57,185 nt of DNA from an uncultured Spirochaetota bacterium (GTDB lineage: Bacteria; Spirochaetota; Spirochaetia; Treponematales; Treponemataceae): assembly GCA_944389415.1 (NCBI GenBank), contig CALXMF010000013.1, positions 1-57,185 on the forward strand. The letters are read 5' to 3'. The notes beneath the pieces were generated by a model. The model did not search any database. It was given only the letters and a program-made list of their open reading frames with translations, and was not told where the DNA came from. A program made the translations under genes and the position numbers. Below are positions 17,541-24,539 of this stretch, piece after piece (the first letter of the stretch is position 1; every line of letters starts with the position of its first letter).

Positions 17541-18399
17541 ACTGCGCACACTTATGCAAAATCATTCTGGTTGGAAAATAGATCCGAATAATTTGCAGAT
17601 CCATAAAACAAGAATTATTGCCATAACGAGTGGAAAAGGTGGTGTTGGTAAAACTAATATTGCTGTTAATATGGCGATTGCGTATGCTCAGCTTGGAAAA
17701 AAAGTTATTTTGATTGACGGCGATCTTGGTATGGCAAATGTGAATATTCTATTGAATATGGTTCCTAATTATAATTTGCTGCATGTTATTAATCATCAGA
17801 AAAAAATGTCTGAAATAATTCAAGATACTGAATTTGGAATCAAATTTATTGCCGGAGCCAACGGGTTTTCAAGAATTGCAAATTTATCTGAAGATGAACT
17901 TTCTTATTTTGCAGAAGAATTCAGTATGCTTGGAGATGCTGATATAATCATTATTGATACTGGGGCGGGGATTTCTAATAATGTGCTTCAGTTTGTTGCT
18001 TCTGCTGATGAGGTGTATGTGGTTACTACACCTGAACCGACTGCAATTACCGATGCATATGGAATTATAAAAATTATTTCAACAGAATTTATGAATCGGG
18101 AAATCAATTTAAAGCTTATTGTAAACAGAGTTCATTCTGCTGATGAGGGACGAAGAATTGCAGAACGAATTATGACAATCGTTGGTCAGTTTCTAAATTA
18201 TAAAGTCGAATATCTGGGATTTATTTATGATGACCCTACTGTTATGTCTTCTGTAATCCGGCAAAAGCCATTTATGATTGTAAGTCCTTCTTCTAAACCG
18301 GCTATATGTATAAAACATATTATTGGAAAAATTGAAAAAACAGAATTGCAGGGGCAAAGTGGTGTATCCAAATTTTTGAAAAAGATTTTAGGTAAATAA
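17518..18399 (+). CDS. flhG: FlhG (YlxH/FleN) MinD-like ATPase
   Basis: The 293-residue ParA/MinD-family protein has a deviant Walker A motif SGKGGVGKTNIAVN (about 38-50), LIDGDLGMANVNILL and DTGAGISNNVL (Walker B/switch II), and the EPTAITDAYGIIK segment typical of FlhG. It controls flagellar number together with FlhF. Start is ATG 17518 (or 17521) inside the flhF 3' end, with AAGGA at about 17503. A 97-bp gap with a promoter follows, so it ends this overlapping run. Confidence 0.95.
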   Translation: MMEDQAAELRTLMQNHSGWKIDPNNLQIHKTRIIAITSGKGGVGKTNIAVNMAIAYAQLGKKVILIDGDLGMANVNILLNMVPNYNLLHVINHQKKMSEIIQDTEFGIKFIAGANGFSRIANLSEDELSYFAEEFSMLGDADIIIIDTGAGISNNVLQFVASADEVYVVTTPEPTAITDAYGIIKIISTEFMNREINLKLIVNRVHSADEGRRIAERIMTIVGQFLNYKVEYLGFIYDDPTVMSSVIRQKPFMIVSPSSKPAICIKHIIGKIEKTELQGQSGVSKFLKKILGK

Positions 18400-18447
18400 T
18401 AGCAGTCTTACATAGGATATGTTATACTAAGGCTGTATGTATCTAAC

Positions 18448-18476
18448 TTGACCAGAAATATTTTTTACCTTATGCT
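18448..18476 (+). promoter_or_regulatory. Sigma-70-type promoter before flgV-fliA
   Basis: TTGACC (18448-18453), a 17-base spacer, then TATGCT (18471-18476). Transcription would start near 18483, immediately upstream of the CGGAGG ribosome-binding site and ATG 18497. It would give fliA a housekeeping promoter independent of the sigma-28-driven operon. Confidence 0.55.
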
Positions 18477-18496
18477 GTCATTACGGAGGATTTTAT

Positions 18497-19168
18497 ATGT
18501 TTAACCCGAAAGTTTTAATTATTACCGCTGCTGTCGGGTTTGTATTATCCTTCCTGGCGGGATTGTTTTCCGGTATATCTTTTGGCTATATATTGTTGCG
18601 TGCCTTGATTTCAGCTATCATACTAGTGCTTGTAGCGATTGGAATATCATATATTTCAAAAACGTTTTTAGATGTTTCTGTAACGCTTCCTGTATCTGGT
18701 GAAACAACTGTTACAGGCACAACAGTCGATATTACGGTTGCCGATGAAGCTCTCCCGGAGGAAAGTGGTGCACCTGAGTTTTATGTGGCTGATCCCGAAG
18801 GAATAGAAAAAAACGATGCACAAAATTCTGAGCAGGGATTTAAACCAGCAGGATTGGCTTCTGTCGTACAATTTTCGGGAGGTAATACAGCTCCAGTCAT
18901 TGACCGTAGTGCCGGAAATGTTCCTGTGCAGCAAACTGTAGTTCAAGATACTGTGCAGCAAAGTTCGGATGCAGCTTTTGATGAATTACCTGATATGAAC
19001 AGTTTTATATCAGGCAGTGATGATACTATCGACTCTACTGCTGAGACGGTGACTATTCCTGATTCTGTAAAGGAATCAAAACGAATACAAAAAGAACAGA
19101 GTGCAGATATGAAAGATTCTCAAGTCTTGGCGCAGGCATTGCGTACTATGATTTCCCGTGATTCGTAG
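18497..19168 (+). CDS. Membrane protein in the FlgV position (FlgV-like)
   Basis: The 223-residue protein starts with two hydrophobic segments (about 5-30 and 33-55, VLIITAAVGFVLSFLAG and LLRALISAIILVLVAIGI), followed by a long acidic, probably unstructured region and a short basic/hydrophobic C-terminal helix (SQVLAQALRTMISRD). It lies between flhG and fliA, the position of BB0268 in Borrelia, first called Hfq and later renamed FlgV, a flagellar membrane protein affecting filament assembly. I infer FlgV-like from position and membrane topology; sequence similarity was not tested. CGGAGG before ATG 18497 is a strong ribosome-binding site. Confidence 0.55.
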   Translation: MFNPKVLIITAAVGFVLSFLAGLFSGISFGYILLRALISAIILVLVAIGISYISKTFLDVSVTLPVSGETTVTGTTVDITVADEALPEESGAPEFYVADPEGIEKNDAQNSEQGFKPAGLASVVQFSGGNTAPVIDRSAGNVPVQQTVVQDTVQQSSDAAFDELPDMNSFISGSDDTIDSTAETVTIPDSVKESKRIQKEQSADMKDSQVLAQALRTMISRDS

Positions 19169-19193
19169 TTCTTGAGAATAAGGGTGTGGAGAA

Positions 19194-19982
19194 ATGGCAA
19201 AATCGGTTTTTGATGAAAAATCTGAGGAGGAACTCTGGATTGAGTTTCGAAAAACTAAATCGCCGGTACTGCGAGATGCTTTTATTAGACAATATATGCC
19301 TTTGGTAAAGTATGTAGTTGGTAAAATTTCACCAAGCATGCCTAGTAGTGTTGAATTTGATGATTTAGTGGGGTTTGGTCAGTTTGGCTTGCTTGATGCG
19401 ATTAATAGATATGATCCTGATCGAAATGTTAAATTCAAGACATATGCTGTGACGCGAATTCGTGGTGCTATTTTTGATGAATTACGGCAGCTTGATTGGG
19501 TTCCCCGCTCTGTCCGACAGAAATCACGTGAGATTGAGAATGCTATTGTGAAGTTGGAATCTAAACTGGGGCGCCCTGCTACAGATGCAGAGATTGCTGA
19601 ATCTATGGGGCTTACTGAATCTGATTTTCAGCAAACGGTAATGAAAGTTTCTCTTACAAATGTGCTGTCACTAAACGATGTTTGGCATTCAGGGGATGAT
19701 TCTGATCATATTTCAATAGGGGACAGTATAGAAGCTCCTTCAAGCTTGAACCCTGATGTAATTGTTGAAAGAGAAGAAATTCGCCGGGTTATTACAGAAG
19801 CTATAAATGAACTTCCTGAGCGGGAACGAATGGTTCTGGTATTATATTATCATGAAGATCTGACTTTTAAAGAAATTGGGCAGGTTTTGGAAGTCAGTGA
19901 ATCGCGTATTTCGCAGTTGCATACAAAAGCAAATTTGCGTTTACGGGCAAAACTGACTAATATTCGTAAAGGCATAATGTAA
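19194..19982 (+). CDS. fliA: Sigma-28 factor FliA (WhiG type)
   Basis: The 262-residue RNA polymerase sigma factor has region 2 (DAFIRQYMPLVKYVVGKI, FDDLVGFGQFGLLDAINRYDP, KFKTYAVTRIRGAIFDELR, DWVPRSVRQKSREIE), region 3 and region 4 with its helix-turn-helix (LPERERMVLVLYYHEDLTFKEIG, VSESRISQLHTKANLRL). It directs transcription from TAAA-N15-GCCGATAA promoters. Such sites lie in this window before flbB, flbD and both flaB genes, so it probably feeds back on its own cluster. GTGGAG precedes ATG 19194. Confidence 0.96.
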   Translation: MAKSVFDEKSEEELWIEFRKTKSPVLRDAFIRQYMPLVKYVVGKISPSMPSSVEFDDLVGFGQFGLLDAINRYDPDRNVKFKTYAVTRIRGAIFDELRQLDWVPRSVRQKSREIENAIVKLESKLGRPATDAEIAESMGLTESDFQQTVMKVSLTNVLSLNDVWHSGDDSDHISIGDSIEAPSSLNPDVIVEREEIRRVITEAINELPERERMVLVLYYHEDLTFKEIGQVLEVSESRISQLHTKANLRLRAKLTNIRKGIM

Positions 19983-19995
19983 AAGAGTGTGAATT

Positions 19996-21969
19996 ATGGT
20001 CAATCTGAATTATATTCGTGAGGATCTGAAAAAACAGTTAGAAGCAGATAAGGCATTGCACTGTGTCGAAGTTCGTGCAGATACACTTGATGAGGCGCTT
20101 GCTGATGCGGCTGTGCAATTGGGAACAAAAGTTTCTAATTTAGAGTATGAGATACTGGAAAAGGGATCAAACGGCTTCCTTGGATTGGCAAAGAAAATCT
20201 GGACAGTACGCGTTTATCAGAATCCTGCTACAGTGGAACATGTAGTACATACGGATGTTGCTAATACGGCAATTGAAGAAGATAATTTTGAGCAGACCGC
20301 AGTCTTAAATAAAGATGGTATTTTTTATATACATAATTTTGGTTCTGATGTGTATCTAAAGGTCATTCCTCCTGTTGGAAACGGAGCTCCTGTTCAGGCA
20401 AATGATGTTCTTCTTGCTCTTGGTCGGCCTGATATAAAATCTCTCGATGAGGCAGCGGTCAGACAGTTTGTCGAAGAAGGTACGGATGGTCAATATAAAT
20501 CAGTTGGTATATTTGATCACAATGCCGCTGCTGATGCAACTTTTGTTATAGAAATTTCTCCTGATGAAATGGAAGCTTCTATTGTGGCAACGAGTCCGTA
20601 TCCACAGGGTGCTGAAATTTCTGCGGAGACCATTCGGGCTGCTTTACAATCACAGGGCGTTGTTGCTGGTGTTGCTGATGATAAAATAACCGCGTTTGTT
20701 GATAATCCTGTATATAATGTACCATATGTTATTGCTGAAGGTATTCGCCCCGTTGATGGGCGTGATGCATATATTGCGTATAACTTTGAAACAGATCGTA
20801 CTAAACTTCGTGTTAAAGAAGCTGCTAATGGACAGGTAAATTTCAAAGAATTAAATCTGATTCAAAATGTAGTAAAAGGACAACCGCTTGCGCAGAAAAT
20901 GCCAGCAGAGCGTGGTAAGAATGGTAAAACTTTATTTGGAAAATTCTTGGAATCAAAAAATGGAAAAGATATTCCATTACCGCTGGGTAAGAATGTTTCT
21001 GTAGATATAGACGGCTCGACTATTATTGCAGATACTAATGGACAGGTACTCCTAGTTGGAAATAAAATTAATGTTGAACCTATTATGGAGGTTGATGGGG
21101 TATCAATCAAGACTGGTAATATTAAATTCCTGGGAACTGTTATTGTCAAAGGAAATGTTGATGATGGGTTTGAGATTAAGGCTTCTGGAAATATTGAAGT
21201 CTATGGAACTGTAGGCAGCTGTAAACTTGAAGCTGATGGCGATATTATTGTGTCACTTGGTATTATGGGACGTGATACTGGTGTCATATTGGCCGGTAAA
21301 TCATTGTGGGCGAAATTTATTCAGAATACGACTGTTGAGGCAAAAGAATTTGTAATTGTTACGGATAGTATTGTAAATTCGAATGTGATAGCGAATCGCA
21401 AAATTCTGCTGCAAGGTAAACGGGCTCAGATCATTGGCGGTCATCTATTTGCAACAGAAGAGATTTTTGCCAAAGCCATTGGAAGTACTGGTGGGGGCAG
21501 TGAAACTATTCTTGAAGTTGGATATGATCCCATTGCTAAACGTAATTTGGATCAATTAGTTGAAAAACAGACAGCGCTTGTAAAAGAGCTTGACGAGATT
21601 GAAGTGAATATTCAGACGCTTGAAAATAATAAGAAAATCAGGCGTTCTATTTCTCAAGAAAAGGAAGATAGTTTACAAAAACTTATAACAAGAAAAAATG
21701 AGATATTAGATGAGAATGAAAAAGTAACAGACAGTATTCATGAATTGCAGACGCATTTACGTGAGCTCAAAGTGATTGGACGGGTATCTGCCTCTGGAAC
21801 TGTTTATTCTGGTGTTAAAATATTTATAAGAGATGTGAAAGATGAAATCCGTACAGATGTTAAGAATGTGACATTCTATTATGAAAATGGGTTTGTTCGT
21901 CGCGGTAAATATGAAGCTCCTAATTTGGAGGATATGAAAAGAGTTCCTGATGGCTATTCAACCAATTGA
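19996..21969 (+). CDS. FapA/DUF342 family protein with Jag-like N-terminus
   Basis: The 657-residue protein opens with a Jag-N-like segment (EVRADTLDEALADAAVQLG ... GFLGLAKKIWTVRVY, about residues 23-73). A FapA/DUF342 region follows, including DGRDAYIAYNF and the right-handed beta-helix repeats (GNIKFLGTVIVKGNVDDG, IKASGNIEVYGTVGSC, LEADGDIIVSLGIMG, about 365-470), then a C-terminal coiled coil (about 520-600) and a final beta part. The family forms polymerising cytoplasmic scaffolds in some bacteria and occurs next to fliA in treponemes. The flagellar link is from position only. It overlaps the next gene by 20 bp. Confidence 0.8.
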   Translation: MVNLNYIREDLKKQLEADKALHCVEVRADTLDEALADAAVQLGTKVSNLEYEILEKGSNGFLGLAKKIWTVRVYQNPATVEHVVHTDVANTAIEEDNFEQTAVLNKDGIFYIHNFGSDVYLKVIPPVGNGAPVQANDVLLALGRPDIKSLDEAAVRQFVEEGTDGQYKSVGIFDHNAAADATFVIEISPDEMEASIVATSPYPQGAEISAETIRAALQSQGVVAGVADDKITAFVDNPVYNVPYVIAEGIRPVDGRDAYIAYNFETDRTKLRVKEAANGQVNFKELNLIQNVVKGQPLAQKMPAERGKNGKTLFGKFLESKNGKDIPLPLGKNVSVDIDGSTIIADTNGQVLLVGNKINVEPIMEVDGVSIKTGNIKFLGTVIVKGNVDDGFEIKASGNIEVYGTVGSCKLEADGDIIVSLGIMGRDTGVILAGKSLWAKFIQNTTVEAKEFVIVTDSIVNSNVIANRKILLQGKRAQIIGGHLFATEEIFAKAIGSTGGGSETILEVGYDPIAKRNLDQLVEKQTALVKELDEIEVNIQTLENNKKIRRSISQEKEDSLQKLITRKNEILDENEKVTDSIHELQTHLRELKVIGRVSASGTVYSGVKIFIRDVKDEIRTDVKNVTFYYENGFVRRGKYEAPNLEDMKRVPDGYSTN

Positions 21970-22288
21970 TTTGCAAGTGTTATATACACAATTAGAAAAT
22001 GTCTCGAAAAATGTTGTTGCTCAGCAGCAGGGAGTTCAACTGTCCAATTCTATTCAGCAGGAAGAAAGAGGCAGACAGCTGGCAAAAAAAAGTACTACGG
22101 TACAAAAAACGCCTGAAGATGGTGATGGAGTTGCTATTATTAAAGATCATCAAGACACAAAAAATGCCCCTTCTTCTTCAGATGATAGAAAGGAGAAAGA
22201 CGATAGAAATTCTCCTTCTGAGCAGAAGCCAGATGTCGAGTATGTGTCTGATCCTGAATTGGGCCGTCATATTGATATAAGCGGATAA
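21950..22288 (+). CDS. Conserved small hydrophilic protein, function unknown
   Basis: The 112-residue protein begins MAIQPIDLQVLYTQLENVSK, a predicted helix, then Gln-rich and strongly charged low-complexity sequence, ending with a short conserved-looking tail (VEYVSDPELGRHIDISG). It has no signal peptide or membrane segment. It overlaps the 3' end of the FapA-like gene by 20 bp and is followed 8 bp later by another unknown gene, so it belongs to the same transcript. The head-and-tail pattern resembles a small adaptor, but I do not recognise a family. Confidence 0.65.
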   Translation: MAIQPIDLQVLYTQLENVSKNVVAQQQGVQLSNSIQQEERGRQLAKKSTTVQKTPEDGDGVAIIKDHQDTKNAPSSSDDRKEKDDRNSPSEQKPDVEYVSDPELGRHIDISG

Positions 22289-22295
22289 GCTATAC

Positions 22296-22970
22296 ATGAC
22301 TATTTTTGTAATTTTATTAAGTTGTTGTAATATATTCCTTTGGATATTTTTTTTTGCTACATTTAAAAAGAAATTTTCTCCTGATACGATTCTTGCTCAA
22401 ATTAAGGCGGAAGTAAATAAACTTATCATTGAAATCAATCAAGGAACATACCGTGATATTACATTGCTTGAGAGCCGTATGAAAGGGTTGAAGGCATTAA
22501 TAGAAGAAGCTGATCGTCGTACTTTACTTGCTGATAAAGAAGAAGGTAAGCGTTTGCGCGAACAGGCAGTATTGGAGTCATTACAGCAATCAAAGGTGGT
22601 GAATCGTAGTGTTTCTTCTGTTACTGCCCGCGCAGCAGCTGCGTATGCAACAGAATCGGTTTCGTTAAAAACGGGCGCGCTAAAGACTGACCAGGGGGAT
22701 TTATTTACTGCTGTGGAGCAAACACCTGCTGTTGTGGAAGAAAATACTTCGGAATCAGTATTTCCCCAATTCCCGGAACGTCCAGCGCCAGATTTATCTG
22801 TTTCTTTTCCTCATATCAGTGTTGCACAGGATCCTATTGTTCCCAAAAAAGATACTCGCAGTCAAGTACTTGATTTAGCCGCATCAGGATTTGCGGCAGA
22901 TATGATCGCGGAAAAATTATCCATTTCGGTTACGGAAGTTGAGTTGTATACAAATATGTATGGTATATAA
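22296..22970 (+). CDS. Membrane-anchored coiled-coil protein with C-terminal HTH-like segment
   Basis: The 224-residue protein has one N-terminal membrane segment (IFVILLSCCNIFLWIFFFATF), a basic helical region (about 28-100, RDITLLESRMKGLKALIEEADRR), a Pro/Glu-rich linker and a C-terminal ~35-residue helix-turn-helix-like unit (RSQVLDLAASGFAADMIAEK, then LSISVTEVELYTNMYGI). The layout resembles DUF6115/DUF2802-type membrane proteins found near flagellar genes in other phyla. Function is unknown. It is the last gene of the flagellar supercluster; no terminator hairpin was seen after it. Confidence 0.65.
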   Translation: MTIFVILLSCCNIFLWIFFFATFKKKFSPDTILAQIKAEVNKLIIEINQGTYRDITLLESRMKGLKALIEEADRRTLLADKEEGKRLREQAVLESLQQSKVVNRSVSSVTARAAAAYATESVSLKTGALKTDQGDLFTAVEQTPAVVEENTSESVFPQFPERPAPDLSVSFPHISVAQDPIVPKKDTRSQVLDLAASGFAADMIAEKLSISVTEVELYTNMYGI

Positions 22971-23327
22971 TGGTATGTACAGACAGAATTCTTGTAATAC
23001 TGTGAATGGTGCTGTTTTTAATCTTATTTTAATACAAAAGTAATTTAAATTCTGTTTGCTTTGAAGTAAGGTTTATTTCAAAAGTAATTTATCGACAGCG
23101 CAAAATAAGACTAAAAACGTATTGAAATAAGCTTATATTTGGTTGTTTTAGATACTGTAGTATATAAACTTGGCGTTTTGAGATATTTTCACCGATGATG
23201 AGTTGTATATCGATTTTTCTATATGGTAATGAGCTGATTGCAGTGCTGTGTTAAGAGAAAATCTACAGTGATATCTGCCCTTATTCGTTATGGAGATGTC
23301 CGTGAGGTTAAAAATGAAAGGATACTA
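22971..23327 (+). other. Non-coding gap without recognisable gene
   Basis: This AT-rich stretch separates the flagellar cluster from the tRNA genes. It contains a repeated AAAAGTAATTTA/T (about 23035 and 23078) and an imperfect inverted pair TTATTTCAA / TTGAAATAA (about 23069 and 23139). No open frame longer than about 20 codons with a ribosome-binding site, no terminator and no RNA family was recognised. Confidence 0.5.
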
Positions 23328-23356
23328 TTGACTTTTTTCTAAAAAGCATTTATTAT
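23328..23356 (+). promoter_or_regulatory. Sigma-70 promoter for the tRNA-Phe genes
   Basis: TTGACT (23328-23333), a 17-base spacer, TATTAT (23351-23356). The predicted start near 23363 is only a few bases before the first tRNA at 23368. Confidence 0.8.
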
Positions 23357-23367
23357 CTGACCATCAA

Positions 23368-23440
23368 GCCGCTGTAGCTCAGTTGGTAGAGCAAAGGACT
23401 GAAAATCCTTGTGTCGACAGTTCGATTCTGTCCGGCGGCA
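23368..23440 (+). tRNA. tRNA-Phe (GAA), copy 1
   Basis: The 73-nt cloverleaf has acceptor stem GCCGCTG / CGGCGGC (one G-T pair), D arm GCTC-AGTTGGTA-GAGC, anticodon arm AAGGA-CTGAAAA-TCCTT with anticodon GAA, variable loop GTGTC, T arm GACAG-TTCGATT-CTGTC and discriminator A. CCA is not encoded. An identical copy follows after 20 bases. Confidence 0.97.
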
Positions 23441-23460
23441 TGAGTATAAGATATAGTTTA

Positions 23461-23533
23461 GCCGCTGTAGCTCAGTTGGTAGAGCAAAGGACTGAAAATC
23501 CTTGTGTCGACAGTTCGATTCTGTCCGGCGGCA
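23461..23533 (+). tRNA. tRNA-Phe (GAA), copy 2
   Basis: It is base-for-base identical to the tRNA at 23368-23440, with the same 73-nt cloverleaf and GAA anticodon. The two are separated by 20 bases and are probably cotranscribed from the promoter at 23328-23356 to the terminator at 23541-23565. Confidence 0.97.
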
Positions 23534-23540
23534 TAGTATT

Positions 23541-23565
23541 CCCGCATAATTTTGCGGGTTTTTTT
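23541..23565 (+). terminator. Rho-independent terminator after the tRNA genes
   Basis: CCCGCA (23541-23546) pairs with TGCGGG (23553-23558), loop of six, then seven T (23559-23565). Confidence 0.9.
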
Positions 23566-23585
23566 ATCTCTTTTTGTTTTTTGTC

Positions 23586-23615
23586 TTGTTTTTTTCATAA
23601 AGAATAGCATATACT
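23586..23615 (+). promoter_or_regulatory. Sigma-70-like promoter giving a leaderless ankyrin mRNA
   Basis: TTGTTT (23586-23591), 18 bases, TATACT (23610-23615). Only six bases separate the -10 from ATG 23622, and no Shine-Dalgarno lies before that ATG, so transcription should begin at or next to the start codon. Confidence 0.5.
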
Positions 23616-23621
23616 GTTTCT

Positions 23622-24539
23622 ATGAACTGGTTATTACTTACTCTGTCTGATAAAGCATCCGATTTTATACAATTAAGAAATTATTTTGAGGATCAGCAAA
23701 TTCCACTGGTAACACTTGAGGCTGATGAACATGGATATATTCCCCATAAAGGACTTACTGATGCGTTGGCGGAAACGGTATATTGTATTATAGATAGTGC
23801 TGACATACTGTCTAATAATAAAGATATTGTTTTTGCTATCGGATATATGCTGGGGAAAGGTGTTTCAATTTTTATGACTGGCAGACCCGACAGTCCGCTG
23901 TATAATTATTTTTCAGAACAGATACAGTTTTTCTCATCAATTGAAGAATTATCTGAATCTGTACGGCAGCATCTGCCTGAATATATTAGTATGATAAATA
24001 GAAAACAGGCATTGCAGTCACTTGTTTCACGGGGAATTCCCTTTACGCCTGATTGTTTTTCATTCCATATTGCTTCTGATAATATGCGTGAATGCAGCTT
24101 ATTTATCACTGCGGGTATGGATGTGAACTGTTGTGATTCCGCCGGTGTCTCAATGTTGAATATTGCGTCTCGTACCGGTAAGCTTGATATGGTAACGTGG
24201 CTTCTTGCTCATGGTGCGGATATCAATGCGATAGCCAGAGATCGCGGATATACACCGATTATGGATGCTATCTGGAAGATGAAACCGGATATTGTAGAAG
24301 TGCTTGTTAACCATGGAGCAGATCTGAATGTGATCAGTAAAGATGGTCAGCCGCCGCTTGTTCTAGCTGTAGGTAATGGAAATGAAACGATTTGCAGACT
24401 GCTTGTAGAACATGGTGCAGATCCGCTGATTAAAGATTCGATGGGAATGTCCGCGCTCGCTTATGCGCGTCTCTTCAAAAAAGAGAGACTTGTTGCATTA
24501 TTGGAAAAATATGTTCCTGAAGAAAAAAAACAATCTTGA
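23622..24539 (+). CDS. Ankyrin-repeat protein with an N-terminal nucleotide-hydrolase-like domain
   Basis: The 305-residue protein has no signal peptide. Residues 1-125 look like an alpha/beta Rossmann-type unit (MNWLLLTLSD, DSADILSNNKDIVFAIGYML, GKGVSIFMTGRP) recalling nucleoside 2-deoxyribosyltransferase/TIR-like folds, but the family's catalytic Glu is not evident. Residues about 150-300 form four ankyrin repeats (AGMDVNCCDSAGVSMLNIAS, HGADINAIARDRGYTPIMDA, HGADLNVISKDGQPPLVLA, HGADPLIKDSMGMSALAYA). The ankyrins imply protein binding; the N-domain role is inferred. It is the first gene of an operon and its end overlaps murG by 29 bp. Confidence 0.8.
   Translation: MNWLLLTLSDKASDFIQLRNYFEDQQIPLVTLEADEHGYIPHKGLTDALAETVYCIIDSADILSNNKDIVFAIGYMLGKGVSIFMTGRPDSPLYNYFSEQIQFFSSIEELSESVRQHLPEYISMINRKQALQSLVSRGIPFTPDCFSFHIASDNMRECSLFITAGMDVNCCDSAGVSMLNIASRTGKLDMVTWLLAHGADINAIARDRGYTPIMDAIWKMKPDIVEVLVNHGADLNVISKDGQPPLVLAVGNGNETICRLLVEHGADPLIKDSMGMSALAYARLFKKERLVALLEKYVPEEKKQS

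Noticed and set aside
23383-23607. 74-codon open frame over the tRNA genes
   Set aside because: It reads through two identical tRNA-Phe genes, repeats the same peptide twice and ends in the terminator; not a protein gene.
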